64,000 nucleotides of DNA from Francisella uliginis. Lineage in GTDB: Bacteria; Pseudomonadota; Gammaproteobacteria; Francisellales; Francisellaceae. A program made the translations under genes and the position numbers. Where the stretch lies: assembly GCF_001895265.1 (NCBI RefSeq), contig NZ_CP016796.1, positions 558,001 through 622,000 on the forward strand. Direction: 5' to 3'. Below, in pieces: positions 13,039-22,363 of the stretch. A model generated the notes under the pieces. It ran no database searches. It worked only from the letters and a program-made list of their open reading frames with translations, and was not told the DNA's origin. Position 1 is the stretch's first letter. Each line of letters starts with the position of its first letter.

Positions 13039-14161
13039 ATTAAGGTTAGGTATTGATGTAAGAATTCTGATTAAGCCCGAGATTGGAATAAGTGTATATA
13101 CTTTAGAGTTAGTTTCAAGGATTTCTAAGAACCAAAATCTTGAGCTATATTTATATAGTCCTTCAAAAATACTTGATAGATATAGGTCTGTTATTAGTAA
13201 TACGGTAATTTTCCGAGAGTCTAAAATTAAAAATATCTTTTTAGAGCAACTATGGAGAACTTTTAATTTAGCAAGGTTATTAAAAAAAGATAGGATAGAT
13301 GTTTTTTGGGGCCCTGCTCATAGGTTACCTTTTATTAAACCTAAAGGAATTAAGTATGTTTTGACAGTGCATGACCTTGTTTATAAGTATGCACCCAATA
13401 CTATGAGTAAATTATCATATCCTATAGAAAGATTTATGCTTCCTAAATCAATATTGAAAGCTGACTATGTTGTGACAGATTCTATAGCTACTAAACTCTC
13501 TGTTGAGTCTGAGTTTAATATATCTAAAGATACTATTAGTGTTATATATCTTGGGTCAAGATATAAAAATTACACTAGATCAATAGTAGAAGTAAATAGA
13601 GAAATTAATAAATACTTTTTGTTTGTAGGAACTATGGGACCTAGAAAAAATTTACCGCTATTACTTAGAGCCTATGCAAAATTATCAACGGCTCAAAAAG
13701 AAAATTGTCATTTACATATAGTCGGTGCCAAAGGTTGGGGAAGAGATAATTTAGAAAAAATAATCGAGAATTTAGGCATCTCTGAATATATTAAGATTCA
13801 TGGTTATGTTGATAATCTTACATTAGCTAAACTGTATGCTAGTTGTTACGCTGTATTGATGCCATCCATCTACGAAGGATTTGGGTTACCTTTATTAGAG
13901 GGTATGACTTTTGGTAAACCTGGATTATGTGGGGACAACTCATCAATGCCAGAGATAGTTGGAAATGCAGGAGTTATAGTTAAGCATGATAGTATAGATA
14001 GTGTATATGAAGGTTTAATAAAGCTTTTAGATAGAAAAAACTATGATTTATTTCAAGAAAATATACCTAATCAGATAAGGAATTTTGATTGGGATATTTC
14101 AGCAAAAAAGCTAGAAAAAATATTTATAGAGTTATATGGAGAGTGTAGTGGGAAAAGCTAG
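13025..14161 (+). CDS. GT4-family glycosyltransferase
   Basis: A 378-residue retaining GT-B enzyme similar to mannosyl- and rhamnosyltransferases of the WbpY/WbdA kind. The N-terminal half has RLGIDVRILIKPEIGISVY and WGPAHRLPF; the nucleotide-binding half has FVGTMGPRKNLPLLLRAYAKL near residue 200 and SIYEGFGLPLLEGMTFGKP near 281, the EX7E element. The ATG at 13025 overlaps the rmd coding end by 14 nt. It probably adds D-rhamnose or mannose to the growing chain. Donor and linkage are not deducible. Confidence 0.85.
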   Translation: MRLNKLRLGIDVRILIKPEIGISVYTLELVSRISKNQNLELYLYSPSKILDRYRSVISNTVIFRESKIKNIFLEQLWRTFNLARLLKKDRIDVFWGPAHRLPFIKPKGIKYVLTVHDLVYKYAPNTMSKLSYPIERFMLPKSILKADYVVTDSIATKLSVESEFNISKDTISVIYLGSRYKNYTRSIVEVNREINKYFLFVGTMGPRKNLPLLLRAYAKLSTAQKENCHLHIVGAKGWGRDNLEKIIENLGISEYIKIHGYVDNLTLAKLYASCYAVLMPSIYEGFGLPLLEGMTFGKPGLCGDNSSMPEIVGNAGVIVKHDSIDSVYEGLIKLLDRKNYDLFQENIPNQIRNFDWDISAKKLEKIFIELYGECSGKS

Positions 14162-15623
14162 CGTTAAAGAGTTAATGAAAAAAAGTGGCGTTAAGTTTGG
14201 TACTAGTGGAGTTAGAGGGCTTGTGTCTGCTATGACAGACGAGATCTGTTGGTTATATACAAAAGCTTTTCTTCAGTTTTTAGAAGATAAGTATAATATA
14301 CAGAAAGGTTCTAAAATAGCTATAGCCCATGATTTGCGAGAAAGTAGCCCTAGAATAACAAAAGCTGTTATACAGGCAGTATTAGATAGTGGCTATAGAC
14401 CTATATATTGTGGTCGAATACCATCTCCAGCGGTGATGTTATATGGAGTTTCTAATAAGATCCCTTCTATTATGATTACAGGGAGTCATATACCAGAAGA
14501 TAGAAATGGTATTAAATTTAATACTCCTTATGGTGAAGTTCTTAAAGAAGATGAAGGAATAATAATAAATCAATTAGTTAGCCTTAATAAAACTGTTTTT
14601 GATAAGTGCGGGATGTTTTTGCAGACAGCAAAATTACCTAAAGTTTGTCAAGATGCATATTCCCAGTATGTTAATAGGTATGTAAGTTTCTTCCCTAATA
14701 ACTGTTTAGCGGGTAAGACTGTTGGATTATATGAGCATTCTTCTGTTGGCCGAGAGATACTAAAAGAGATTTTAGAAAAACTTGGTGCTAAGGTTATTTT
14801 GCTAGGATATTCCGAGAGATTTGTGTCTGTTGATACTGAAGCAATTCGCCAAGAAGATGTCAAGCTTGCAAAACAGTGGGCAAGTGAGTACAAGATCGAT
14901 AGTATAGTTTCAACAGACGGTGATGCAGATAGACCTTTAGTTAGTGATGAAAATGGTAATTGGCTAAAAGGTGATGTATTAGGTGTTTTAACTGCTAGGT
15001 ATCTACAGACACAATCTGTAGCGACTCCAGTTAGTAGTAATACTATAGTTGAAAAGATAGGATATTTTAAGAATATTATTAGAACTAAAATTGGTTCTCC
15101 GTATGTAATTGCTGCAATGAATCAACTACTTTCAGAAGGGTATAGTGGTGTGGTTGGCTATGAGGCAAATGGTGGTTTTCTACAAGCTGGAGATGTTTGT
15201 TTAAAGAATGCTACCTTAAAGGCACTACCCACTAGGGATGCTGTAATACCAATGTTAGCTGTACTTATGTTATCAGTAGACTCTAATAAAACTATATCAG
15301 AATTGCTATTTGATCTACCTGAGCGCTATACAGCCAGTAGTAAGATTGATGATTTTGCAACTGAAAAAAGCCAAGAAATTTTAAAATCAATATTAGCCGG
15401 TAAATCAGATCTTCTAGATAAGGTAATATCCCAGTATTTCAATGGTAAAAATGGCATTAAACATATAGATACTACAGACGGTGTTAGAATAACTTTGGAG
15501 AATGAGGATGTTTTACATTTGAGGCCTTCTGGTAATGCTCCTGAGCTTAGATGCTATTCTGAGGCAGCTAATATTAATCTAGCAGAAGAATTAAACGAGT
15601 ATGTCAAGTCTCTAATTAAGTAG
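14136..15623 (+). CDS. manB: Phosphomannomutase / phosphoglucomutase
   Basis: An alpha-D-phosphohexomutase of about 495 residues that interconverts mannose-6-P and mannose-1-P (possibly also glucose phosphates). FGTSGVRGL is at the N-terminus, the phosphoserine loop reads ITGSHIPEDRNGIKF, the metal loop is STDGDADRPLV, and the phosphate-binding RPSGNAPELRCY is near the C-terminus. Candidate starts are ATG 14136, GTG 14148 and ATG 14175; the first two overlap the preceding gene. In F. tularensis manB also closes the O-antigen locus next to rho. It supplies ManC, completing GDP-mannose synthesis. Confidence 0.92.
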   Translation: MESVVGKASVKELMKKSGVKFGTSGVRGLVSAMTDEICWLYTKAFLQFLEDKYNIQKGSKIAIAHDLRESSPRITKAVIQAVLDSGYRPIYCGRIPSPAVMLYGVSNKIPSIMITGSHIPEDRNGIKFNTPYGEVLKEDEGIIINQLVSLNKTVFDKCGMFLQTAKLPKVCQDAYSQYVNRYVSFFPNNCLAGKTVGLYEHSSVGREILKEILEKLGAKVILLGYSERFVSVDTEAIRQEDVKLAKQWASEYKIDSIVSTDGDADRPLVSDENGNWLKGDVLGVLTARYLQTQSVATPVSSNTIVEKIGYFKNIIRTKIGSPYVIAAMNQLLSEGYSGVVGYEANGGFLQAGDVCLKNATLKALPTRDAVIPMLAVLMLSVDSNKTISELLFDLPERYTASSKIDDFATEKSQEILKSILAGKSDLLDKVISQYFNGKNGIKHIDTTDGVRITLENEDVLHLRPSGNAPELRCYSEAANINLAEELNEYVKSLIK

Positions 15624-15632
15624 ATATAATAT

Positions 15633-16748
15633 ATGCAGAATATTAAAGTATTACATGTAACTAAAACTTATTATCCAGAGATAGTAGGAGGAGTTCAAGA
15701 GGCTATTCGATTGGCTTCATATTCAAAACAATCTGATTTTCAAGCAGATGTCTTTTGTCTATGTAAAGATATTAAAAAGCTTAGAATTGTCAGGTTTAAT
15801 AAGTCTATAGTATATCAGTTTCCTATAAGTTTCGATTATCATTCAACACCTGTTAGTTTGAAAGCATTATGTAAATTTCGAAGTATAGCTAAAAATTATA
15901 ATATTATACATTATCATTATCCATGGCCTTTTATTGGTTTGCTAAATATGCTGCTAATAGGTTTAAATAAAAAAGTGGTTATGAGTTATCATGCTGATGC
16001 AATCGGATCTAAATTACTTGAAAAATTGAATTCTTTTATTTGTTTAAATCTTTTTTCTAAAGCATCTAAAATTATTGTGGCCTCACCTAATATAACACTT
16101 AATAATCCATATTTTAAATTTAATAAGTATATTAATAAAGTTACAATAATGCCGTTTAAATTACATGATATTGTTGAGAGGCATCAATCTATTCAGATTA
16201 GTAAAGAACAGCCTCAAGACTTTGTATTATATATTGGACAATTCAGAGAATATAAAGGAGTAAATGTAATAATTGATGCTGCAAGACTTTTACCAAATGT
16301 AAAATTTTTTTTAGTTGGTAAAGGTAGGCAATATGAATTAATAAAGACAAAGATAATAAATGATAAGATTGATAATGTCTATTTATTAGGCGTAATCTCT
16401 GATGAGCAAAAAAACAAATTATTAGAGAAATCCAAGGTTTTGATTCTTCCATCAATAACAAGAGGAGAGGCATTTGGGATATCTCTATTAGAAGGTATGA
16501 GGCAATCAAAACCCGTTATTTCAACTGAGTTAGGCACAGGAACTTCATATGTTAATTTAGATGGTGTGTCTGGTTTAGTTATCGAGCCTAATAATTCTAA
16601 AATGCTTGCAGATGCCATATCTAAAATGTATGAAGATAATGAGTTATATAAGAAGTTATCTATAGGAGCAAGAAAAAGATACAAAGATTATTTTTGTTAC
16701 CAAGACAATAGTGAATATATAAAACTTTATGAAGAAGTTTTAAGCTAA
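15633..16748 (+). CDS. GT4-family glycosyltransferase
   Basis: 371 residues, GT-B fold, with VTKTYYPEIVGGVQEAIR at the N-terminus typical of GT4 mannosyltransferases such as WbpZ and WbdB, YIGQFREYKGVNVIIDAA near 206, and RGEAFGISLLEGMRQSKPV near 277. It starts 9 nt after manB and is the last gene of the polysaccharide cluster, convergent with rho across a 72-nt AT-rich gap without a clear GC-rich terminator. It may add the first mannose or rhamnose residue onto the lipid-linked primer, as WbpZ does in the A-band pathway. This role is inferred. Confidence 0.83.
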   Translation: MQNIKVLHVTKTYYPEIVGGVQEAIRLASYSKQSDFQADVFCLCKDIKKLRIVRFNKSIVYQFPISFDYHSTPVSLKALCKFRSIAKNYNIIHYHYPWPFIGLLNMLLIGLNKKVVMSYHADAIGSKLLEKLNSFICLNLFSKASKIIVASPNITLNNPYFKFNKYINKVTIMPFKLHDIVERHQSIQISKEQPQDFVLYIGQFREYKGVNVIIDAARLLPNVKFFLVGKGRQYELIKTKIINDKIDNVYLLGVISDEQKNKLLEKSKVLILPSITRGEAFGISLLEGMRQSKPVISTELGTGTSYVNLDGVSGLVIEPNNSKMLADAISKMYEDNELYKKLSIGARKRYKDYFCYQDNSEYIKLYEEVLS

Positions 16749-16820
16749 CTAAGAATTAAATTAAAGAGTAATAATTTTTTAGAAAAATTTATATCTAACA
16801 AATTATAGCTCTTAAAAGAA

Positions 16821-18083
16821 TTAAATAGCACCTCTTTTCATAGTTTGGAAGAACTCTTCATTAGTTAGAGAGCCTTTCATTTTTTCTGTTAAGAATTCCA
16901 TAGCTTGAACATCTTCCATACCACCAAGAATTTTACGTAGAACCCAAAGTTTTTGTAATTCTTCTTGAGATGTAAGAAGCTCTTCTCTACGCGTACCAGA
17001 TCTATCAAAGCTAATAGCAGGATAAACTCGACGTTCAGCAATTTTGCGATCAAGGTGAAGCTCCATGTTACCAGTACCTTTAAACTCCTCAAAGATGACT
17101 TCATCCATTTTAGATCCTGTTTCTACAAGAGCTGTAGCAATTATTGTTAGACTACCTCCTTCAGCTGTATTACGCGCAGCACCAAAGAATCTCTTAGGCT
17201 TTTGTAAAGCATTTGCCTCAACACCACCAGATAGTACACGACCAGAAGCTGGAGATACCGTGTTGTATGCACGAGCAAGCCTTGTGATTGAATCAAGTAG
17301 AATTACAACATCTTGCTTATGCTCAACTAATCTTTTTGCTTTTTCAATTACGATCTCTGCTAATTGAACGTGTCTAGCTGCAGGTTCATCAAATGTTGAT
17401 GCTACAACTTCACCACGTACTGAACGTTGCATTTCTGTAACCTCTTCAGGACGTTCATCGATTAGTAACATAATTAGGTTACATTCAGGGTGATTCTTAG
17501 CAATTGATGTTGCAATATTCTGCATCATAATTGTTTTACCTGTTTTAGGAGGAGCAACAATTAAACCACGTTGGCCTTTACCAAATGGAGCAGCTAAATC
17601 AATAACTCTAGCTGTGATATCTTCATTTGAGCCATTACCAACCTCCATTGTAAGTCTTTCTTTAGCATACTCAGGGGTTAAGTTTTCAAATAAGATTTTT
17701 TTTCTAGCTAATTCTGGAGAATCAAAGTTGACACTGTCGATATGCTTAACTGCAAAATATTTTTCATTATCACGCGGAGGACGAATCTTACCAACAATGC
17801 TATCACCGGTACGCAGGTTTAGCTTCCTAATAAAAGCAGGTGAAACATAGATATCATCAGGTGATGCAAAATATGAACTATCTGAAGATCTTAAGAAACC
17901 ATAACCGTCCTGTAGAACTTCTAAAATACCTTCGCCATAAATATCTTCGCCTTTGTCAGCATGATACTTTAAGATTGAAAAGATAAGTTCTTGTTTTCTT
18001 GCACGCAGTGATTCAAGATCTAGGCTTTGAGCTATATCCATTAGCTCATTAACAGATTTATACTTTAATTCATTTAAATTCAT
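16821..18083 (-). CDS. rho: Transcription termination factor Rho
   Basis: A 420-residue hexameric RNA helicase. The N-terminal Rho domain with RNA-binding cold-shock fold includes [18 protein letters not shown]; the ATPase core has the P-loop [27 protein letters not shown], the Walker [17 protein letters not shown] and the Q-loop [14 protein letters not shown]. Length and motif order are canonical. It lies 39 nt downstream of trxA on the same strand; the trxA-rho order is common in gammaproteobacteria. It acts in the cytosol on untranslated transcripts. Confidence 0.98.
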   Translation of the reverse strand: MNLNELKYKSVNELMDIAQSLDLESLRARKQELIFSILKYHADKGEDIYGEGILEVLQDGYGFLRSSDSSYFASPDDIYVSPAFIRKLNLRTGDSIVGKIRPPRDNEKYFAVKHIDSVNFDSPELARKKILFENLTPEYAKERLTMEVGNGSNEDITARVIDLAAPFGKGQRGLIVAPPKTGKTIMMQNIATSIAKNHPECNLIMLLIDERPEEVTEMQRSVRGEVVASTFDEPAARHVQLAEIVIEKAKRLVEHKQDVVILLDSITRLARAYNTVSPASGRVLSGGVEANALQKPKRFFGAARNTAEGGSLTIIATALVETGSKMDEVIFEEFKGTGNMELHLDRKIAERRVYPAISFDRSGTRREELLTSQEELQKLWVLRKILGGMEDVQAMEFLTEKMKGSLTNEEFFQTMKRGAI

Positions 18084-18122
18084 TTGATTCTCTATTTGTA
18101 AAGATATGTTGATATAACTAAA

Positions 18123-18446
18123 TTATAGATATTTGTCTATGATTGAAATTAATTGACTTTTTTGTACCACACCAACTTTAGTTTCTTTGTTTTCGCCATC
18201 TTTGAAAACCATAAGAGTAGGTACGCCACGAACACCAAATTTCATAGCAGTTTCTTCATTATCATCGATATTAATTTTGCAAACTTTAATTTGATCGTCA
18301 TAGTGATCAGCAACTTGCTCAAGTATAGGAGAAATCATTTTACAAGGACCACACCATGGCGCCCAGAAATCTAATAATACAGGGACATCACTGCTTAGAA
18401 CTTCGCTCTCGAATTGACTATCTGATATATCGATACATTTTGACAT
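18123..18446 (-). CDS. trxA: Thioredoxin
   Basis: 107 residues with the full thioredoxin fold and the WAPWCGPCKM active site, followed by the cis-Pro segment GVRGVPTLMVF. It keeps cytosolic disulfides reduced using thioredoxin reductase. The start has a good upstream purine-rich site (AAGGAAAATC on the minus strand). It is followed by rho and diverges from the ppx gene. The leader holds a small inverted repeat at 18487-18502. Confidence 0.97.
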   Translation of the reverse strand: MSKCIDISDSQFESEVLSSDVPVLLDFWAPWCGPCKMISPILEQVADHYDDQIKVCKINIDDNEETAMKFGVRGVPTLMVFKDGENKETKVGVVQKSQLISIIDKYL

Positions 18447-18486
18447 GCTTTGATTTTCCTTTAATTTTTGATTTTAAAACTGATCA

Positions 18487-18502
18487 AGTAGCTTGAGCTA
18501 CT
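18487..18502. promoter_or_regulatory. Short inverted repeat in the trxA/ppx divergent region
   Basis: AGTAGC and GCTACT form a perfect 6-bp stem around TTGA, 41 nt upstream of trxA and 140 nt upstream of ppx. No T-tract follows, so it is more likely an operator or leader hairpin than a terminator. Function unknown. Confidence 0.3.
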
Positions 18503-18602
18503 ATATATTTGATATTTTATAAGAAGTTAAACTAATTGCTAGTTATTATAAACAAAAAAACTTCTTAGACAAATTTTTTTAGCTATTTTAACTATATTTT
18601 TT

Positions 18603-18608
18603 TATAAT
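18603..18608 (+). promoter_or_regulatory. Candidate -10 box for ppx
   Basis: A consensus TATAAT lies 35 nt upstream of the chosen ppx ATG (18643). The region 17 bp upstream is a T-run with no good -35, so this rests on the -10 alone. Confidence 0.35.
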
Positions 18609-18642
18609 GTAACTAGTTATAAAACACATGCTTTTGGTTTGT

Positions 18643-19569
18643 ATGTCAAAAATAGTAGCAACAGTAGATTTAGGTTCAAATAGTTTTCATATGCTTATTA
18701 GCGAAATCAAGCCTGATGGTGAGGTTGTTACATTATCTAAGCAAAAACAAAAAGTCCAATTAAGAGCTGGTTTAAATAATAACCTAACCATAAGCAAGGA
18801 CGTTCAAGAAAGAGCAATTAAGTGTTTAGAATTTTTTGCCCAAGAAATACAAAAATATAGAGTTGAGCATGTACGTGCAGTAGGAACTTACACACTTAGA
18901 AAAGCAAAAAATAATATCAAAGGTTTTAAAAAGAAATTAGATAAAGCTTTAGGAGCTAAGATTAAAATCATTTCTGGGCCAGAGGAAGCTAGACTTGTAT
19001 ACGTTGGTGCTAGAGATAATCATGATATAAAACAAAAAACTTTAGTTATAGATATTGGCGGTGGTTCAACAGAGCTTGTAATAGGCCGAGGCGATAAAAT
19101 ATTGATAGCTCGTAGCTTAGATATGGGTTGTGTAGGTATGCAAAAAGACTTCTTTGCGAATGAAAAACTTGATTTCGCAAACTTTTATGCTGCTACGGCA
19201 AAAGCGAAGCAGACACTTGAACCAATATTATCAAAATATAAAAAAATAGGTTGGAATTATATTTTAGGTTCTTCTGGTACGATAATTTCAGTTACTAATA
19301 TATCTGAAATGCTTAATGAAAGCTCGATTGTTACACAGAAGTTCTTAAATGATCTAATAACTATGATGATGGACAAAAGGCAGGTTGAGAATATACGTTT
19401 TGAAGGTTTAAGAGAGGATCGTGAAAGTGTCCTTGCTGGAGGTGTTGCCATCCTATATGCGATATTTGATTGTTTGGGTATTGCTGAAATGAAGTTATCA
19501 AATGGCGCAGTACGTGAGGGTATGCTTTATGAGCTTGTTAAAAGTAAATATAAGATTGTTATTAATTAG
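18643..19569 (+). CDS. ppx: Ppx/GppA-family exopolyphosphatase (short form)
   Basis: About 308 residues of the Ppx/GppA phosphatase domain: TVDLGSNSFHMLI (phosphate 1), the IDIGGGSTELVIG phosphate 2 loop near residue 138, and LGSSGTIISV. It would hydrolyse polyphosphate and/or pppGpp, linking phosphate storage to stringent signalling. It lacks the C-terminal HD-like domain of E. coli Ppx/GppA (about 500 residues), as in other short forms. I start at the ATG at 18643 (MSKIVATVDLG); an upstream in-frame ATG at 18628 would add five residues unlike the family. A structured intergenic repeat follows. Confidence 0.88.
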   Translation: MSKIVATVDLGSNSFHMLISEIKPDGEVVTLSKQKQKVQLRAGLNNNLTISKDVQERAIKCLEFFAQEIQKYRVEHVRAVGTYTLRKAKNNIKGFKKKLDKALGAKIKIISGPEEARLVYVGARDNHDIKQKTLVIDIGGGSTELVIGRGDKILIARSLDMGCVGMQKDFFANEKLDFANFYAATAKAKQTLEPILSKYKKIGWNYILGSSGTIISVTNISEMLNESSIVTQKFLNDLITMMMDKRQVENIRFEGLREDRESVLAGGVAILYAIFDCLGIAEMKLSNGAVREGMLYELVKSKYKIVIN

Positions 19570-19607
19570 AAAATCATGGACTAGGTATAAGGTTTATGTT
19601 AATAGTT

Positions 19608-19786
19608 TCGCAACTGGCTTTGCCAGTTATTGCGACATACTTTTTTCATGGCAGAAAAAAGTATGCAAAACTGCTTAGCACTTAGCTATCGCTTTGTTGC
19701 TAATCAATGGTGGCTACAAAACTCACTATGTTCAGACAGTTGTAGCAACTTTTCATTGATATCGCAACAGCTAATCGCAATGTGCT
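19608..19786 (+). repeat. Structured intergenic repeat, copy 1 (covarying stems)
   Basis: Read 5' to 3': TCGCAA/TTGCGA enclosing CTGGC-TTT-GCCAG (19608-19635); a perfect 12-bp hairpin CATACTTTTTTC with loop ATGGCA and GAAAAAAGTATG (19636-19665); then a long arm closed by AGCAC (19677) and GTGCT (19782-19786), with inner pairs TTAGCT/AGCTAA, GTTGC/GCAAC, ATCAATG/CATTGAT and GCTACAA/TTGTAGC. The apical loop AACTCACTATGTTCAGACAG is at 19720-19739. Copy 2 at 63133-63310 keeps the hairpin and loop but has different, still complementary, stems. It lies between ppx and rarA, both on +. Whether it acts as RNA or DNA is unknown. Confidence 0.8.
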
Positions 19787-19817
19787 GTGAAAATCAAAAA
19801 ATAATGAGATTTAGTAA

Positions 19818-21056
19818 ATGAAATACATTCCATTAGCAGCCAGAGTAAGACCTATGAAAATCGATGATATTATAGGTCAGGAACATTTGTTATCAGATAA
19901 TGGGGTGTTAAGAAAAATACTCGTTGGTGATGGTATCTGTTCAATGGTTTTATGTGGTAAACCGGGGGTTGGTAAAACTACATTAGCAAGAGTTATAGCG
20001 AGTTCTAAAAATCTAGAGTTTTTTGAGCTATCAGCAGTGGACTCTGGTGTCAAAGAAGTTAAGAAGCTTATTGCAGATAATAAGGATTTAGATAGTTTTG
20101 TGCTATTTTTGGATGAAATCCATCGTTTTAATAAATCACAACAAGATTTACTTTTACCATATGTCGAGTCGGGTAAGATTATTCTAATTGGGGCAACAAC
20201 AGAGAATCCGACATATTACTTAAATAACGCTTTAATTTCGAGACTTTTTGTATTACGTCTTAAACGTTTATGTATCACAGGAACTAAAGAGCTTATCCAA
20301 AGAGCATTGAAACAGGATAAGATTTTAGCAAAGCATTCTTTTGAAATAAGCGAAGATTTATATAATGCTATCCATAATTACAGTGAAGGTGATTGCCGTA
20401 AAATTTTAAATTTGCTTGAGAGAATGTTTTTGATTAGTAATCAAGGAGAGAATATTGCTATAAATAAAGATTTATTTGATCAAGCAGTAGGTGAAGCATC
20501 GCGAGATTTTCATCGTGAGGGTAAAGAATTCTACGAACAACTTTCTGCTTTTCATAAATCTGTAAGAGGTACTGATCCAGATGCTGCAATATTTTGGTTG
20601 GGATTAATGCTTGATAATGGCGTAGATCCATTAGTTATTGCTAGAAGAATGTTGTGTATAGCATCAGAAGATATTGGTAATGCTGACCCACAAGCTTTGA
20701 GAGTTGCAATAGATGCTTGGAATGCTTATGAAAAACTAGGTCTCCCAGAAGGGCGCTTAGTGCTATCTCAAGCTGCTATATATTTGGCGGTAGCACCTAA
20801 AAGTAACGCTTGTTATAAAGCACTAGCAGAGGCACAGCAAGTAACTAAAGCCTTAGGTCATATAGAAGTTCCGCAACATTTAAAAAACTATAAAGATAGT
20901 AACTACCTATATCCACATAATTATCCAAACTCATATGTTAATCAGCAGTATTTACCTGAAAATATTAGACAAACTTTTTACTCTCCATCTGGAAGTGGAT
21001 TTGAAGGTAAGATTAAAGCAAAGCTTGATAGTATAAACAAAATCAAGAAGTTATAA
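19818..21056 (+). CDS. rarA: Replication-associated recombination AAA+ ATPase RarA (MgsA)
   Basis: 412 residues. AAA+ core with Walker A CGKPGVGKTTLARV near residue 47, Walker B FLDEIHRFNKSQQD near 98, sensor 1 GATTENPTYYLNNALISR, then the RarA/WRNIP1 C-terminal tetramerisation region (KSVRGTDPDAAIFWL, SEDIGNADPQAL, AAIYLAVAPKSNACYKAL). It acts at stalled replication forks and gaps. The ATG follows the structured repeat by 31 nt, so that element would lie in its 5' leader if transcription starts upstream. Confidence 0.96.
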   Translation: MKYIPLAARVRPMKIDDIIGQEHLLSDNGVLRKILVGDGICSMVLCGKPGVGKTTLARVIASSKNLEFFELSAVDSGVKEVKKLIADNKDLDSFVLFLDEIHRFNKSQQDLLLPYVESGKIILIGATTENPTYYLNNALISRLFVLRLKRLCITGTKELIQRALKQDKILAKHSFEISEDLYNAIHNYSEGDCRKILNLLERMFLISNQGENIAINKDLFDQAVGEASRDFHREGKEFYEQLSAFHKSVRGTDPDAAIFWLGLMLDNGVDPLVIARRMLCIASEDIGNADPQALRVAIDAWNAYEKLGLPEGRLVLSQAAIYLAVAPKSNACYKALAEAQQVTKALGHIEVPQHLKNYKDSNYLYPHNYPNSYVNQQYLPENIRQTFYSPSGSGFEGKIKAKLDSINKIKKL

Positions 21057-21083
21057 TAAATCTATTAAAATTTTACATTTGTA

Positions 21084-21092
21084 TGTTATAAT
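21084..21092 (+). promoter_or_regulatory. Extended -10 promoter for rpoA2
   Basis: TGTTATAAT is a perfect extended -10 (TGnTATAAT), 53 nt upstream of the rpoA2 ATG and 28 nt after the rarA stop. The -35 region is weak, as expected for extended -10 promoters. Initiation would be near 21099, giving a leader of about 46 nt. Confidence 0.6.
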
Positions 21093-21144
21093 CTTTGGAA
21101 TTAAATTATATCGAATAAAATAATAACTAGGTTTTAAAACTGCT

Positions 21145-22101
21145 ATGGCACTAGAAAATTTACTACATCCTACTAATATTAAAATTGATGACTATGCTAA
21201 AAATGCGACTAAGTTTTCTTTTGAAGCACTAGAAAGAGGTGTTGGTTATACACTTGGTTTTGCTCTTAAGCAAACTATGCTTTATTCTGTTGGTGGTGCA
21301 TGCGTTACTAGTATAAAAATTAATGATGGTAAAATTACATCTCTAGAAGATGTGATTCCATGTGATGAGACTGTTGCTGATATTATCTTAAATGTAAAAG
21401 CTCTTCCTGTAACATTAGCCGATAATGTTGAAGCTGGTAAAATAACTTTTGAACTTTCTGGTTCTGAAGAAGAAGTTTTTTCTGAAGAGGCTAAATTATC
21501 AGAAGGTTTAAAGATAACTGAAGAAGTATTTATCTGTAGTTATAATGGTGGCAGAAAACTTAAAATAGAAGCTAAAGTTGAAAAAGGTGTTGGCTACAGA
21601 CAAACAGTTGAAAATTTCAAAGATGGAGAGTTTCTTTTAGATGCTACTTTTTCACCTGTTACTTTCTGTGACTTTGAAGTTAAAGATGCTCGTGTAGGTA
21701 GACGTACGGATCTTGATAAGCTTAATTTTAACATTAAGACAAATGGTAACATTACTTGTGAAGAAGCTTTAAGATTAGCTGCGACAAAGATTCAAAATCA
21801 ACTAAGAAATATTGTTGATGTTGAAGAGATCAATCAAGGTATTTTTGTTGAAGATCCAACAAAAGATATTGATCCTATACTATTAAAGCATGTTGAAGAG
21901 TTAAATCTTACAGCTAGATCATCTAACTGTTTAAAAGCAGTAAACATTAGATTTATTGGTGAACTTGTACAAAAAACTGAAAATGAACTTCTAAAAGCTC
22001 CAAACTTTGGTAAGAAATCTCTAACAGAGATCAAGCAAAAATTATCAGAGTTAGGTTTATCTCTTGGTACAGCTATAGATAACTGGCCTGAGGATATCTA
22101 A
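21145..22101 (+). CDS. rpoA2: RNA polymerase alpha subunit 2
   Basis: A 318-residue alpha subunit with both domains. The N-terminal assembly domain (1-230) includes [21 protein letters not shown] and the [19 protein letters not shown] segment. The C-terminal domain (about 245-315) has [21 protein letters not shown] and [20 protein letters not shown]. It stands alone here, outside a ribosomal protein operon. Francisella is known for two distinct alpha subunits incorporated into one polymerase that works with MglA-SspA and PigR; this copy fits alpha2 because of its isolated location and divergence (for example [10 protein letters not shown] replaces the usual LGNALRRVLL). Its own extended -10 promoter precedes it. 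tRNA-Leu follows 6 nt later. Confidence 0.95.
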   Translation: MALENLLHPTNIKIDDYAKNATKFSFEALERGVGYTLGFALKQTMLYSVGGACVTSIKINDGKITSLEDVIPCDETVADIILNVKALPVTLADNVEAGKITFELSGSEEEVFSEEAKLSEGLKITEEVFICSYNGGRKLKIEAKVEKGVGYRQTVENFKDGEFLLDATFSPVTFCDFEVKDARVGRRTDLDKLNFNIKTNGNITCEEALRLAATKIQNQLRNIVDVEEINQGIFVEDPTKDIDPILLKHVEELNLTARSSNCLKAVNIRFIGELVQKTENELLKAPNFGKKSLTEIKQKLSELGLSLGTAIDNWPEDI

Positions 22102-22107
22102 TAATAC

Positions 22108-22194
22108 GCCGGAGTGGTGAAATTGGTAGACGCGCCGGATTCAAAATCCGGTTCTGGCAACAGAGTGCCGGTTCGAGTCCGGCCTCCGGCACCA
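22108..22194 (+). tRNA. tRNA-Leu (anticodon CAA)
   Basis: Acceptor GCCGGAG (22108-22114) pairs with CTCCGGC (22184-22190), followed by discriminator A and encoded CCA. The anticodon arm is CCGGA-TTCAAAA-TCCGG, giving CAA (reads UUG). A long class II variable arm and a T-loop GTTCGAGTC are present. It is only 6 nt after rpoA2 and is probably co-transcribed. I saw no direct repeat of its 3' end elsewhere in the window that would mark an integrated island. Confidence 0.95.
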
Positions 22195-22363
22195 TTGATT
22201 CAAATAATATAATATTCCTTATATTATTCAAAAAGTCTTTATATATTAATTCTTCAGATATATTAAAAGTACCCAGCTTTATATAAGTTTAAATAGTATT
22301 TTTTTACAGCGAATATGTGATTATAATAAGTACATATTTATTCAAAATTAAAATATATAAGTT

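Noticed and set aside
19630-19821. 63-codon frame across the first folded repeat
   Set aside because: It merely reads through the structured element, has no family resemblance, and copy 2 does not preserve it.
22108-22194. tRNA-Leu as an integration site for a genomic island
   Set aside because: No integrase gene and no direct repeat of the tRNA 3' end found downstream.
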